DNA of 64,000 nt from Streptomyces sp. D2-8 (GCF_023184515.1 NZ_JAAHBP010000031.1:30291-94290), one strand, 5' to 3'; positions 1-10,975 are shown, numbered from the stretch's first letter. Numbers and translations: made by a program. The notes: generated by a model from the sequence alone, not told the origin.

Positions 1-5
1 GGCAC

Positions 6-826
6 GTGTCCGAAGAGGATCTGCGCGCCTACGCGCGAGGGGAGTTGGAAGCTCCCCTGCTCTGGTCCGCCGACGCGCATCTGACCTCCTGTGCCCGGTG
101 CCGCGCGGTGCTGGCCGAGGCCAGTGATCCGGTCGCTCTCGACGCCGGGTGGGACCGGCTCGACGCCGAGCTGGACGCGCCCCGCCCGGGGCTCCTGGAG
201 GGGCTGCTCGTGCGGATCGGGGTGGCCGGGCACACCGCGCGGCTGCTGGCGGCGACACCGGTGCTGCGGCGGTCCTGGCTGGGGGCCGTCGTCGTCGTGC
301 TGTTGCTGAGCGTGGGGGCCGGGCACTCCGTGCGCGGCGGGGAGTTCCCCACGCTCTTCCTGGCCCTCGCGCCGCTGCTGCCGCTGGCGGGGGTGGCGTT
401 GTCGTACGGGCCCGCGCTGGATCCGACGTATGAGATGGCCGTCGTCGCGCCGATGCACGGGTTCCGGCTGCTGATGATCCGGACGGTGGCCGTGCTGGCC
501 GTCGTCCTCGGGCTGAACGGGCTGGCGACCCTCGCGCTGCCCGCCTACGGGCTGCGGGCGCTGGCCTGGCTGCTGCCCGGGCTGGCGCTGACGGCGACCG
601 GGCTCGCGCTGATGCCCCGGCTGGGACCGGTGCTCGCGCCCTCCCTGGTGGGCGGGGCGTGGGTCGGGCTGCTGCTGACGGCCGATGCGCTGCGGGCGGG
701 AGCGGATGTGCCGCTCGCGCCGTTCACCGCCGCCGGGCAGGGCGTCGCGGCGCTGGTCGCCGCGCTCGCCGCCGGGCTGCTCTTCCTGCTTCGTGACCGA
801 TTCGACCTCTTCCAAGGACGTGCCGT

Positions 827-830
<4 letters not shown>
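6..830 (+). CDS. zf-HC2 anti-sigma-like membrane protein (possibly cut at left edge)
   Basis: About 274 residues from a GTG 6 bases into the window; the true start could lie upstream. Residues 24-32 carry an HxxxCxxC zinc-finger (DAHLTSCARC), the signature of zf-HC2 anti-sigma/regulatory proteins. From about residue 90 there are six hydrophobic segments, ending in a short basic tail. Its stop overlaps the start of the ABC ATPase (ATGA), so it is translationally coupled to the exporter genes. By analogy with similar Streptomyces operons a sigma factor may lie just upstream, outside the window; this is inference. It probably senses or gates the transporter at the membrane. Confidence 0.7.
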
Positions 831-1683
<853 letters not shown>

Positions 1684-1687
<4 letters not shown>

Positions 1688-3204
1688 CCGCCGTGGTGGA
1701 GAAGCCGCTCGTGTCCGGGACGCGGGACGAGCCGGGCGGGCCCTGGAAGGCCGTGTTCGCCCTGGCCCTGTTCGAGTCACGCCGGCTGCTGACCCGGATT
1801 CCGGTGCTCCTCGCCTTCGCCGTGTACCTCGGCTGGACCGTGTGGCGCGCCGGCCGGGACTGGGACGGCTACCCGGCACTCCAGGACGTCGACCGCGCCA
1901 CCCAGAGCGCCCCGATGCTGGTCGGCCTCGCGGTCCTGCTGTCCGTCAACCACGCCGCGCTGCGCTCCCGACGGCACGGGACGGAGCAGCACTTCGCGGT
2001 ACTGGTGCTCCCGCAGTGGTGCCGTACGGTCGCCCACGCCCTGTCGGTCGTGGCCGCGGCCCTGCTCACCGCCGTGTGCGTGGCCGGGCAGTTCGGCCGG
2101 GAGGCGCTGCGGCCCGGGGCGATCGGGCACGGCTCGGTGGGCGAACTGCTCGTGGGTCCCCTGACGGTGCTGTTGTGCGGGCTGCTCGGGCTGCTGGCGG
2201 CCGCCCTGGTGAGGTCGGCTCTCGTCGCCCCGCTGATGATCGTGTTCTGCCTGTTCGCGTTCATGTTCCTCTCCGGTGCGGGAACGGGGGACGGCTGGCA
2301 GCAGTGGCTCATGCCGGCCGTCGGCGAGGCGAGCAACAACACGCTGCCCTCCGACCTGATGGGCCGGCCCGCCGCCTGGCACGCCCTGTACCTGGCCGGG
2401 CTCGGGCTGAGCCTCGGGCTGCTGGCGGTGCTCGTGGGCGGTGGCCGCAAGCCGGTCGTCCTCGCCGGTGCCGCCGGGGCGCTGGCGATGACCCTGGTGG
2501 GCGGGGTGGCCCAGTCGGCGGGCGAGTCCCCCGAGTTGGTCAAGGCGCGCGAACGCGCCACGGTGCACCCCGAGCAGGTGCATTCCTGCGTCCGGCGGGA
2601 CGGGTCCACGTACTGCGTGTTTCCCGAATGGGAGCCTCGCGTGGGTGACTGGGCCGCGGTGGTGGACCGGGTCCGGTCCCTGGCCGGGGGCGGCGTCCAC
2701 GAGCAGGACGTCGTCGTACGGCAGCGGGTCGAGGCGCGCTACGGCCTCTCCGGCGACGGTGCGCTGATGCCGCTGGAGCGGCCGCACGAGGTGACGGTGG
2801 GCACCCGGTGGGGCGGCAACCGCGTCCCCGAGTTCTCGGCCGCCGTGGCCGGGGTGCTGATCGCGGGCGACGAGAAGGCCGCGACCTCGATCTGCGACGG
2901 CCGCATGGTCCCCCTCATGTGGCTGGCCGTGGGCTGGGAGTCCGACCCTCTCGACGCGCTGCGCCGCGTCCGTCTCGACGACACCGTCACCGGCTCCTCC
3001 TACGTGCTCCAGCCCACCCACGGGCTGTACATGACCGAGGCCCAGACGGAGGTGCTGCGCACGCTGCTCGACCTGCCCCGTGGTGAGGCCGGCGCCCGGG
3101 TCAAGGACCGGTGGGGCGAACTGACCGCGCCGAAGGTCACGGCGGCCCGGGCCGCCGAGCTGCTCGACCTGCCCGCGCCCGAGGGGGAGGACAAGTGCAA
3201 CTGA
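1684..3204 (+). CDS. ABC-2-type exporter membrane subunit
   Basis: 506 residues from the ATG that overlaps the ATPase stop. The first half (about residues 25-270) is built of hydrophobic segments with charged loops as in ABC-2 permeases; the second half (about 275-506) is a soluble domain with a CVRRDGSTYCVFPEWEPR stretch, whose two cysteines could form a disulfide if it is extracytoplasmic. This large C-terminal soluble domain is unusual for a plain permease. Together with the ATPase and the small membrane protein that follows it likely forms one exporter; the substrate is unknown. Confidence 0.8.
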
Positions 3205-3821
3205 CCCGGCAACTGGTGTTCCCCGTCCACCGGACGATGCCGTGGGGAGCGGTCGGCGCGGCCGGGGCGGCGGGGCTGCTGCTCGCCGCGCTGACCCGGA
3301 CCGGCGAGACGGCGGAACAGCTCTCCCTGTACCTGCTGCGGGCCGCGATCCTCTCCTTCGCGGTGGGCCTGGCCTTCCTCCTGGACGACCCGGCCCGGCA
3401 CACCACGGCCGCCGTGCCGACTCCGCGCCCGGCCCGTATCGCCCTGCGCGTCGCCCTGGCCGTCCCGGCCGCGGCGGCCTGGTGGACGGCAGCCCTGCTG
3501 CTGGTGCCGCCGGGCGTGCGGCCCCCGGTCGGCGACATCACGCTGGAGGCCGGGGCTGCCTTCGTCCTGGCGGTGACCGGCGCGGTGGCCGTGGTGCGCT
3601 TCAGCGAGGTCGCGCGGCCCGGACTGCCGGTCGCGGGCGGGCTGTTGACCACTGCCGTCCTGGCCATGCTGTTCTGGCCCGGCCGCTGGGCCCTGTTCGT
3701 GCCGGTGCGGGACGAGCGGTGGGCGGCGGCACACGACCGGTGGGCTGTGGTGCTGGCCGGGGCCGTGATCCTGGGAGTGGTGAGCGCGGTGGAGCCGATG
3801 CGGCGGCGGGCTCGGCTCTAG
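3195..3821 (+). CDS. Membrane protein, last gene of the ABC operon
   Basis: 208 residues from a GTG start that overlaps the preceding gene by 10 bases. It has five or six hydrophobic segments and no recognisable catalytic motif. The overlap and the absence of an intergenic promoter place it in the exporter operon, where it may be a second membrane subunit or an accessory component. I do not recognise the family. Codon use matches the neighbours. Confidence 0.75.
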   Translation: MQLTRQLVFPVHRTMPWGAVGAAGAAGLLLAALTRTGETAEQLSLYLLRAAILSFAVGLAFLLDDPARHTTAAVPTPRPARIALRVALAVPAAAAWWTAALLLVPPGVRPPVGDITLEAGAAFVLAVTGAVAVVRFSEVARPGLPVAGGLLTTAVLAMLFWPGRWALFVPVRDERWAAAHDRWAVVLAGAVILGVVSAVEPMRRRARL

Positions 3822-3931
3822 CGGGCGCCCGGTACATCGATTGGTTGTGCCGGTCGGACGGGTCCGGCCTTGAGATCCGGCATTACCGGGCCGTCCGGCA
3901 ACCAGGTGTTGTGCGGCTAGGCTGCCCGCTC

Positions 3932-4939
3932 GTGGACCTCAAAGCCGTACGCGCCTTCGTCGCGATCGCCGACTCCGGGCAGTTCCAGAAGGCCGCCGTG
4001 GACCTGGCCCTCACCCAGCAGGCCGTCTCCAAGCGGATCGCCGCGCTGGAGAAGGACCTCGGGGTGCGGCTGCTGGTCCGTACGCCGCGCGGGGCGGAGC
4101 TCACCATCGACGGGCAGGCCCTGCTGCCGCACGCCCGGGTGCTGCTCCGGGCCGAGGAGCGGGCGACGGCCGCCGTACGGCCCGGGGACCGGGCGCTGCG
4201 GGTGGACGTCGTGGGACGACGGGCCGCCCCCGGCGGGCTGGTGCAGCACTTCCACCGGGCGCACCCGCAGATCGCGTTGGACGTCGTCACGCTGTTCGAC
4301 GTGGAGACGGCCGTGACGGCCCTGCGGGACGGGGCCGTCGACGCCACCTTCCGAGCCGTCACCATGCCCGGGCAGCGGCTCCCCGACGGCATCACGGCGA
4401 CCCCGGTCCTCGACGAGCCGCTTCAGCTGTGCGTCGGGCCCGGCCACCCGTTCGCCCGGGCCGGCTCGGTGACGACGGCGCAGCTGGCCGGGCACCGGAT
4501 CTGGATGCCGGGCAACGTGCCCGGGACCGAGTGGCACGCCTACTACGAGGAACTCGCCGCCGCCTTCGGGCCGGCCATCGACACCATCGGGCCCAACTTC
4601 GGCCTCGAGGCGCTCCTCGACACGATCGCCGGCTCCCCGAACGTGGCGACCTTCCTCAGCGAACGGACCCCGCACGTCTGGCCGGTCGCCCACGACCTGC
4701 GGCTCGTCCCGCTCGTGGACCCGGTCCCGGTCTACCCGCACTCGCTGCTCTGGCGTACGGACAACCCGCACCCCGGCCTGACCGCCCTGCGCGACTACCT
4801 GGTCGCGACCCGGCCCCGGCCGCCGCAGGGCGAGACCTGGCGGCCCTCGTGGGCGGCCCCCGCGGATCCTGTGGTCCCCGCGACACCCGCGGACCCCGCG
4901 GCCCCCGCGCCTACCCGAGCGGCTTCTCCATCAGCGTGA
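3932..4939 (+). CDS. LysR-family transcriptional regulator
   Basis: 335 residues. The N-terminus (residues 1-60) is a canonical LysR winged helix-turn-helix: VDLKAVRAFVAIADSGQF, then ALTQQAVSKRIAALEKDLG and the LVRTPRG wing. The remainder is a LysR substrate-binding domain with the usual CVGPGHPFA segment. GTG at 3932 was chosen because it begins exactly at the conserved first helix. The C-terminal 30 residues are low-complexity P/A and overlap the convergent acetyltransferase gene by 29 bases. The target genes are not evident; a divergent partner is missing. Confidence 0.9.
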   Translation: MDLKAVRAFVAIADSGQFQKAAVDLALTQQAVSKRIAALEKDLGVRLLVRTPRGAELTIDGQALLPHARVLLRAEERATAAVRPGDRALRVDVVGRRAAPGGLVQHFHRAHPQIALDVVTLFDVETAVTALRDGAVDATFRAVTMPGQRLPDGITATPVLDEPLQLCVGPGHPFARAGSVTTAQLAGHRIWMPGNVPGTEWHAYYEELAAAFGPAIDTIGPNFGLEALLDTIAGSPNVATFLSERTPHVWPVAHDLRLVPLVDPVPVYPHSLLWRTDNPHPGLTALRDYLVATRPRPPQGETWRPSWAAPADPVVPATPADPAAPAPTRAASPSA

Positions 4940-5429
4940 AGGACTTGGGCGGCCCGCCCGGCTGCGGCTTGCCCTCCTTGCGGCCCACGACGCGGTAACC
5001 GGCCTGCTGGTAGTAGGCGTTGAGCTGGGTGTTCGCGGCCAGGCAGTCCAGGCGCACGGAGGTCCGCCCCGCCTCGGCCACGCGGTGTTCCGCAGCCGTC
5101 AGCAGCAGCCGCCCCGTGCCGGGCGCGGCGGCGGTCCGGTCCACCATCAGCCGGTGCACGTACCCGGCCACGGGCGGCTGCGCACCCCAGGCGTCCTCGT
5201 CCTCCCACCACAGCTCCCAGGCACCCGTGAGACGCCCGCCGGCCTCCGCCAGCCAGACCTCGCCGTGTGCCATGACCCGGCGGAAGTGCGCCTCGTCCAG
5301 CTCCCCGGGCCGCCACTGCCCGGTGATCCCACGGGCCAGCATCCAGCGGGCGGCGTCGTCGCGCAGGCGCACGAGGGCGGCCAGATCGGCCTCGGCGGCA
5401 GGGCGGACGCGGAGGTCGTGCGACGGCAA
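4911..5429 (-). CDS. GNAT-family N-acetyltransferase
   Basis: 172 residues, a single GNAT domain. It starts with RVRPAAEADLAALVRLRDDAARW, has a central strand-helix typical of acetyl-CoA binding (VHRLMVDRT...PGTGRLLLTAAE) and ends with the NAYYQQAGYRVVG motif near residue 140. The pyrophosphate-binding loop here reads PGTGRLL rather than the commoner QGxGxG/A. It lies 3 bases downstream of mshD on the same strand and is probably co-transcribed; the substrate is unknown. Its 3' end overlaps the convergent LysR gene. Confidence 0.85.
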   Translation of the reverse strand: MPSHDLRVRPAAEADLAALVRLRDDAARWMLARGITGQWRPGELDEAHFRRVMAHGEVWLAEAGGRLTGAWELWWEDEDAWGAQPPVAGYVHRLMVDRTAAAPGTGRLLLTAAEHRVAEAGRTSVRLDCLAANTQLNAYYQQAGYRVVGRKEGKPQPGGPPKSFTLMEKPLG

Positions 5430-5432
5430 GGC

Positions 5433-6359
5433 TCAGGTCTCCGTGCGGTACATCAGGTCCACCTCGTGCGTGGCGAACCCCAGCCGCTCGTACACCGACA
5501 CCGCCGCCTTGTTGTCGGCGTCGACGTAGAGCATCGCCGTCGGCAGCCCTTGCCCCGCCAGATGCCGCAGCCCGATCGTGGTCAGGGACTTGCCGAGGCC
5601 GCCGCCCTGCGCGCCGGGGCCGACGCCGAGGACGTAGACCTCGCCCAGGCCCTCCTCGGCGTGGACCTTGGTCCAGTGGAAGCCCACGAGCTCGTCGCCG
5701 CGGAAGGCGAGGAAGAACCCCTCGGGGTCGAACCACGGCTCGGCCTTGCGGTCGTCGAGGTCGCGCTGGGTGAGGGAGCCCTGCTCGGGGTGGTGGGCGA
5801 AGGCGGCGGCGTTCACCGCGAGCCAGGCCGCGTCGTCCTTGCCGGGGACGAAGGGGCGGACCGTGACGCCCTCGGGGAGCACCGGCTCGGGTGCGTCGAA
5901 GTCGGTCAACGGCCTTCGCATCTGACGCAGTTCACGGAACAGTGTCAGGCCCAGGACCTGGGCGAGATGCCGGGCGGCGGAGTGCCCGCCGTGCGCCCAC
6001 ACCCGCAGCCGCTTTCCCGACGCGGCCAGCAGCGCGGACCCGAGGGCCCGCCCGTGCCCGTGCCCCCGGTGCCCGGGGTGCACGACCAGCTCGGCGGCCG
6101 GCGGCTCCACCGGGTCCGTGTCCTCCAACTGGGCATAACCGACAAGTTCCCCGCCGGCGGTGAGCAGCAGATGGGACACGCCCTCCCGCTCCCGGCCACG
6201 CAACTGCAACCGGCCCTGTTCGGACACCGCCTGCTGCCCGTCGGTCCGGGCCGCCTCGTCGAGCAGTCCGAGCACGGCCTCGGTCTGCTCCGCGGAGAGC
6301 GCGGCAAGGGTCTCGATCGAGCGGGGGCGTCCTGGCCGTACGGTGTCGTCGCTGGTCAT
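5433..6359 (-). CDS. mshD: Mycothiol synthase MshD
   Basis: 308 residues with two tandem GNAT domains, the MshD architecture. MshD acetylates Cys-GlcN-Ins with acetyl-CoA, the last step of mycothiol synthesis. The N-terminal domain carries HPGHRGHGHGRAL and the C-terminal domain the acetyl-CoA loop GPGAQGGGLGKSL followed by LYVDADNKAAVSVYERLGF. The ATG at 6359 (MTSDDTVRPG) is preferred over the start 30 bases upstream because the sequence before it is poorly conserved in character. The pathway's first gene, mshA, is in this same window about 52 kb away. The gene occupies the position SCO4151 has in S. coelicolor, as I recall it. Confidence 0.93.
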   Translation of the reverse strand: MTSDDTVRPGRPRSIETLAALSAEQTEAVLGLLDEAARTDGQQAVSEQGRLQLRGREREGVSHLLLTAGGELVGYAQLEDTDPVEPPAAELVVHPGHRGHGHGRALGSALLAASGKRLRVWAHGGHSAARHLAQVLGLTLFRELRQMRRPLTDFDAPEPVLPEGVTVRPFVPGKDDAAWLAVNAAAFAHHPEQGSLTQRDLDDRKAEPWFDPEGFFLAFRGDELVGFHWTKVHAEEGLGEVYVLGVGPGAQGGGLGKSLTTIGLRHLAGQGLPTAMLYVDADNKAAVSVYERLGFATHEVDLMYRTET

Positions 6360-6505
6360 GCGTACGAGGGTACGGGGCACCACCGGCAAATCGGCGGCAA
6401 AGAAGCAACCAGGATGTAACCATGAAACACCTGTCGCGCTACGCGCGTTGACTCTAGGCTGCGCCGGACGACATCACTGTCCCAGCAGACCCAACAGGGG
6501 GGCGT

Positions 6506-8323
6506 ATGCCAGCCAGTTCACCGGCGCATCCGGAGCGTCGGAGACGTCGTACCAACCGTGTCCTCGCTCTCGCCGCCGGTGTCGTCACCGTCGGCGCGCT
6601 GGCCGCCGCGGGGCTGCCGGGGTCGGCGACCGCCGGGGAGGACCACCGCAAGGGCGGGCACGGGCCCGGCCGCTACCAGGACGTGCAGCTGCTGTCCTTC
6701 AACGACCTGCACGGCAACCTGGAGCCGCCGACGGGCTCGTCCGGCCGGGTCACCGAGCATCAGCACGACGGCACCACGAAGACCATCGACGCCGGTGGCG
6801 TCGAGTACCTCGCCACGCATCTGCGCCAGGCCCGCAAGGGCGAGAAGTACTCCATCACGGCCGCCGGCGGCGACATGGTCGGCGCCTCCCCGCTGATCTC
6901 CGGGCTGTTCCACGACGAGCCCACCATCGAGGCGCTGAACAAGCTCGACCTCGACGTCACCTCCGTCGGCAACCACGAGTTCGACGAGGGCGCCAAGGAG
7001 CTGGCCCGGCTGCAGTACGGCGGCTGCCACCCGAAGGACGGCTGCTACGCGGACGAGAAGTTCAAGGGCGCCGACTTCCCCTACCTGGCGGCCAACGTCC
7101 TCGACCAGAAGACGAAGAGGCCGATCCTCAAGCCCTACTGGGTGTGGAAGAAGAACGGCGTCAAGGTCGGCTTCATCGGCGTGACCCTGGAGGGCACCCC
7201 GGACATCGTCTCCGCCGAGGGCGTCAAGGGCCTGTCCTTCAAGGACGAGGTCGAGACGATCAACAAGTACGCCAAGGTGCTCCAGAAGCAGGGCGTGAAG
7301 TCGATCGTCGCGCTCCTCCACGAGGGCGGCTTCCCGGCGTCGACGTCGTACAACTACGACTGTGACTCCCCGGGCGCGGGCGACGGCATCTCCGGCCCGA
7401 TCGTCGACATCGCCAAGAACGTCACGCCGCAGGTGGACGCGCTGGTCACCGGCCACACCCACAACGCGTACGTGTGCAGCATCGACGACCCGGCGGGCAA
7501 GCCCCGCATGGTCACCTCGGCCGCGTCCTTCGGCCGCCTCTACACGGACACCACGCTGACGTACGACCGCAGGACCGGCGACATCGCCCGCACGGCGGTG
7601 AAGTCGGCGAACCGCGTGGTCACCCGGGACGTCCCCAAGGCGCCCGACATGACCCGGCTGATCAGCAAGTGGAACACGCTGGCCGCGCCCATCGGCAACC
7701 GCGCGATCGGCCACATCTCCGGCGACATCGGCAACACCGGCACCGAGTCCCCGCTCGGCGACCTCGTCGCCGACGCCCAGCTCGCGCACGGCAAGCAGCT
7801 CGACCCGGAGACCGACCTGGCGCTGATGAACCCGGGCGGTATCCGCGCACCGCTGACCTACGCGGCCAAGGCCGGTGAGGGCGACGGTGTCGTCACCTAC
7901 GCCGAGGGCTTCACGGTCCAGCCGTTCGCGAACACCGTGAACCTCCAGGACTTCACGGGCGCGCAGCTCATCCAGGTGCTCAAGGAGCAGGTGACCGGCC
8001 CGAACGAGGCCGCGCCGAAGGTGCTCCAGGTCTCGTCCGGCCTGACCTACACGCTGGACCTCACCAAGTCCGGCGCCGACCGGGTCGTCACCGACTCGAT
8101 TCTGCTGGACGGCAAGGCCATCGACCCGGCGGCCACCTACCGCGTCGCGACGAACAGCTTCCTCGCGGGCGGCGGCGACGGCTTCCCGACCCTCGGCCAG
8201 GGCGCGAACGACGTCGTCGGCGCCGACGACCTGACCGCACTGGAGCAGTACCTGACGGCCAACTCCTCGGCCGCCGAACCGATCGCCCCGCCGAAGGCGG
8301 ACCGCATCACGATCGTGAAGTAA
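6506..8323 (+). CDS. Secreted 5'-nucleotidase / 2',3'-cyclic phosphodiesterase family
   Basis: 605 residues. A signal peptide covers about residues 1-45 (RRRRTNR followed by a hydrophobic stretch ending GSATAG). The metallophosphatase domain follows: SFNDLHGNLE near 70 (dimetal ligands), GNHEFDEG near 155, and TGHTHNAY near 315, then a C-terminal 5'-nucleotidase domain with GGIRAPL and NSFLAGGGDGF, the nucleoside-binding region. It would release phosphate and nucleosides from extracellular nucleotides. ATG at 6506 is preceded by an AGGGGGG ribosome binding site. Likely phosphate-related, though I see no clear PHO box. Confidence 0.93.
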   Translation: MPASSPAHPERRRRRTNRVLALAAGVVTVGALAAAGLPGSATAGEDHRKGGHGPGRYQDVQLLSFNDLHGNLEPPTGSSGRVTEHQHDGTTKTIDAGGVEYLATHLRQARKGEKYSITAAGGDMVGASPLISGLFHDEPTIEALNKLDLDVTSVGNHEFDEGAKELARLQYGGCHPKDGCYADEKFKGADFPYLAANVLDQKTKRPILKPYWVWKKNGVKVGFIGVTLEGTPDIVSAEGVKGLSFKDEVETINKYAKVLQKQGVKSIVALLHEGGFPASTSYNYDCDSPGAGDGISGPIVDIAKNVTPQVDALVTGHTHNAYVCSIDDPAGKPRMVTSAASFGRLYTDTTLTYDRRTGDIARTAVKSANRVVTRDVPKAPDMTRLISKWNTLAAPIGNRAIGHISGDIGNTGTESPLGDLVADAQLAHGKQLDPETDLALMNPGGIRAPLTYAAKAGEGDGVVTYAEGFTVQPFANTVNLQDFTGAQLIQVLKEQVTGPNEAAPKVLQVSSGLTYTLDLTKSGADRVVTDSILLDGKAIDPAATYRVATNSFLAGGGDGFPTLGQGANDVVGADDLTALEQYLTANSSAAEPIAPPKADRITIVK

Positions 8324-8381
8324 GTCGCATACCTGGGGTTCAGGTTGCGGGTAGGGGCGGTACGCATGGTCGGATGGCTCG

Positions 8382-9593
8382 ATGCGTACCCCCCACCACC
8401 TAGATGCGCATCCACGTCCGAACCCGTACGAGGAGCTTGCCGCCCTCGATGACGGGCCTCTGGAGGAGACCCCTGTGGAGGAGTTCCTCACGGAGGAACG
8501 CGATGCGGGCGCCGAGGACGCCTGGGCTCCGCCGGATCACCGCCGCGGCGGCAGGCGGCGCCGGAAGAATCGTTTCGCTGGGTTGCCGCTCGCGGTGAAG
8601 GCGGTGGTCGGCCTGGTCGTCCTCGCCTCGTTCGCCGCCCTCGGCGACCGCTGGGCCGTGCTGTACGCCGAGCACCAGGCCGCGGACACCCTCAAGAACC
8701 GCCTCGACCTGGCCGCGGCCCCGGAAGTCGAGATCGGAGGCTTCCCCTTCCTCACCCAACTCGCCGACAAGCATCTGGACTCGGTGAAGGTGACCGTCCC
8801 GGACGTCGCCGCCGACCGGGTCTCCCTGGCGAAGGTGTCGGCCACGGCCCACGACGTGACGCTGGACGCCGACGGCCTCACCTCCGTACGCGGCGCCCAC
8901 GTCCCCCGCTTCGACGGGGACGTCCAGCTGAGCTTCGCCGACCTCAACCGCGAACTCGGCGCCTCCCAGGTGACGTTCACCGGCGAGGGCCGCGACCGGG
9001 TCCGGGCGAACGGCACCCTGCCGGTGGCCGGGCACAACCTGCGGCTGCGCGCCGAGGCCCGGATCCAGCGGCAGGGCGAGCGGGGCATCGCCACCGAGAT
9101 CGGCAACATGCGCCTGGACATCGGCGACCTGGCCACCTACCGGCCCGGCACCCGCGCCTCGGAGGGCCTGCATCTGACCCCCAAGGGGACCTCCGACCTC
9201 GCCCGGGAGACCCGCAAGGCCAAGGCGCTGCTGTCGGTCCCGGCCATCGTGCAGCGGATGGGCGTGCCCGAGGCGACCGTGCGCGAGGCCCTGACCGACG
9301 ACGGCAAGCTCACCGAGCTGACCGGCTCCCCGCGCTTCGCCCGTCAGGCCGCCCGCCTCAACCTCATCGACCTGGCCCTGGAGAACCCCGACGTCATGCG
9401 CCGTCTGGGACTCGACCCCAACCTGCTCGACTCCCTGTCGGGCCTGACCCGCCCGGTGCTGGCCGACCGGCTGTCGCTGGCGTTCGAACTGCCCGAGCCG
9501 GAGCAGGGGGACGTGCGGTTGCAGGACGTACGGGTGGAGGAGGACGGCATCCGGGTGCGGGTGTCGGGATCGGGGATCTCGGTCGGCGGCTGA
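8382..9593 (+). CDS. LmeA-family (DUF2993) phospholipid-binding protein
   Basis: 403 residues: an acidic, disordered cytoplasmic leader (1-65), one transmembrane helix (about 68-90, LAVKAVVGLVVLASFAAL) and an extracytoplasmic DUF2993 domain. The family hallmark IGGFPFLTQLADKHLDSVKV begins near residue 121, just after the AADTLKNRLDL helix. In mycobacteria LmeA binds phospholipid and supports mannan elongation in the envelope; a lipid-binding role here is inferred from the family. A second, shorter LmeA protein is at 23887-24624. The long N-terminal extension is not typical of the family. Confidence 0.85.
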   Translation: MRTPHHLDAHPRPNPYEELAALDDGPLEETPVEEFLTEERDAGAEDAWAPPDHRRGGRRRRKNRFAGLPLAVKAVVGLVVLASFAALGDRWAVLYAEHQAADTLKNRLDLAAAPEVEIGGFPFLTQLADKHLDSVKVTVPDVAADRVSLAKVSATAHDVTLDADGLTSVRGAHVPRFDGDVQLSFADLNRELGASQVTFTGEGRDRVRANGTLPVAGHNLRLRAEARIQRQGERGIATEIGNMRLDIGDLATYRPGTRASEGLHLTPKGTSDLARETRKAKALLSVPAIVQRMGVPEATVREALTDDGKLTELTGSPRFARQAARLNLIDLALENPDVMRRLGLDPNLLDSLSGLTRPVLADRLSLAFELPEPEQGDVRLQDVRVEEDGIRVRVSGSGISVGG

Positions 9594-9914
9594 CGGCACC
9601 CGGGGCGGCCGGGCGCGCCGAGGCCGGCCGCGCGGGACGGGCGCGCCCACCGGCTGCCGCTCCGGCCGCACGAGGCCGACCCGCAGGCGGCCCGGCCGGC
9701 GGCCGGAGGGCGGATGACACCGGACGCGGCCCTGCCCCTCCAGGGCACCGCCGGAAACGCCGCCGAAGTCCTCCTGAGCGGCCCTGCCCCGCCGTGAGTG
9801 AATCTTTGTGTGCAGATGTGTTGACCTATGTTCGAGTCCCCTTCTAGTTTCGTGCTCCACTGAGCGGTCCGCCTGCGGGCCGCTCACCCTTGCACGCGCT
9901 CAGAAGGGGATGTC
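9594..9914 (+). promoter_or_regulatory. Intergenic region with a 5'-UTR hairpin before the GH5 gene
   Basis: No gene is visible in these 321 bases. The first 190 are GC-rich filler. From about 9790 base composition drops and there is promoter-like sequence. Positions 9861-9886 form a strong hairpin: TGAGCGGTCCGC pairs with GCGGGCCGCTCA across a 2-nt turn. It sits about 30 bases before the GTG, so it would lie in the 5' leader and could act in attenuation or mRNA stability. I did not see the TGGGAGCGCTCCCA operator of the cellulose-utilisation repressor CebR. Confidence 0.5.
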
Positions 9915-10949
9915 GTGTCACGAAAGAAGAAGAGCGGGACAGCTTGCGCGGGGGCGCTGCTGGCCTGCGTCACGGCATTCGGTGGAGCGCTCGCCTCCCC
10001 CGCGGCCGCCTCTCCCGCCCACCGTCCCGCCACTCCGCCGCCCGTCAGCGACTTCAAGGGCGTCAACTGGGCCGACCCGCGCGACAACTTCGCCCACGAC
10101 GCGGTCGTGCCCTCGGGCCTGTCCGCCTCCGACGGCTACGCCACCACCTACGCCAAGTCCAGGGCGGTCATCGGCGGGTTCTCCGAGCTCGGCGCCAACA
10201 CCGTCCGCCTCCCGGTCAACCCGGCCTCGGTGAACGGCCCGTTCTGGACGTCCTACCGGGGCGCGATCGACGCCGCGACCGCCAAGGGCTTCAAGGTCAT
10301 CCTGGGCTACTGGGAGGCCGACAACGCCAAGGACGGCAAGATCGACGACCGGGCGTCCTGGGACCGGATGTGGGCGCGCATCACCTCCGCCTACGCCCGC
10401 GACTCCAAGGTGTACTTCGAGCCGATGAACGAGCCGTTCGGCTACACCGCCCAGGAGTGGACCGACATCGCCGCGAAGTGGGTGAGCACCCACGGCAACG
10501 TGCCCCGCGACCGGATCCTGATCGGCGGGTACAAGTACAGCGAGGACGTCAAGCCGGTGTGCGCCGACCCGCGCCTGAAGGGCACGCGTCTGGCCCTGCA
10601 CAACTACGGCTTCTGGCACACCGACTGGACCAGCGTCGACCAGTGGAAGCAGGACTTCAAGAGCCGCATCGGCGACTGCGCCTCGCGCACGATCCTCGAC
10701 GAGTTCGGCGCCACCATGACCTCCGGCCTGGACTACAACGGCCCGGTCAACGGCTCCAACGAGGTCGCGTACATCCAGGCCGCGACCGACATCATCCGCG
10801 AACTGGGCCTGGGCTCGGTCTACTGGCCCGGCCTGCGCAGCGGTGACACCTACTCCCTCACCACCCTCCAGGGCACGGGCACGAACCTCAGCCTGACGGT
10901 GAACAACCAGAGCGGCCTGGACCGGCTGCACTGGGCCTGGAAGCGGTAA
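9915..10949 (+). CDS. Secreted glycoside hydrolase family 5 glycanase
   Basis: 344 residues from a GTG preceded by AGAAGGGGA. A Sec signal peptide (MSRKKKSG then a hydrophobic core, cleavage near ASPAAA) is followed directly by a GH5 barrel: WADPRDNF, ANTVRLPVNP, the acid/base motif FEPMNEPFG near residue 175 and the nucleophile motif ILDEFGA near 265, ending LDRLHWAWKR. It should cleave a beta-glucan or mannan outside the cell; GH5 substrate cannot be set by eye. There is no carbohydrate-binding module. It converges on the pectinase gene and shares a bidirectional terminator with it. Confidence 0.9.
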   Translation: MSRKKKSGTACAGALLACVTAFGGALASPAAASPAHRPATPPPVSDFKGVNWADPRDNFAHDAVVPSGLSASDGYATTYAKSRAVIGGFSELGANTVRLPVNPASVNGPFWTSYRGAIDAATAKGFKVILGYWEADNAKDGKIDDRASWDRMWARITSAYARDSKVYFEPMNEPFGYTAQEWTDIAAKWVSTHGNVPRDRILIGGYKYSEDVKPVCADPRLKGTRLALHNYGFWHTDWTSVDQWKQDFKSRIGDCASRTILDEFGATMTSGLDYNGPVNGSNEVAYIQAATDIIRELGLGSVYWPGLRSGDTYSLTTLQGTGTNLSLTVNNQSGLDRLHWAWKR

Positions 10950-10975
10950 GCCTCCCCACGGGATCACCATGGTGG

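Noticed and set aside
9594..9914. CebR-type operator before the GH5 gene
   Set aside because: No TGGGAGCGCTCCCA-like 14-mer is present; only a hairpin is seen.
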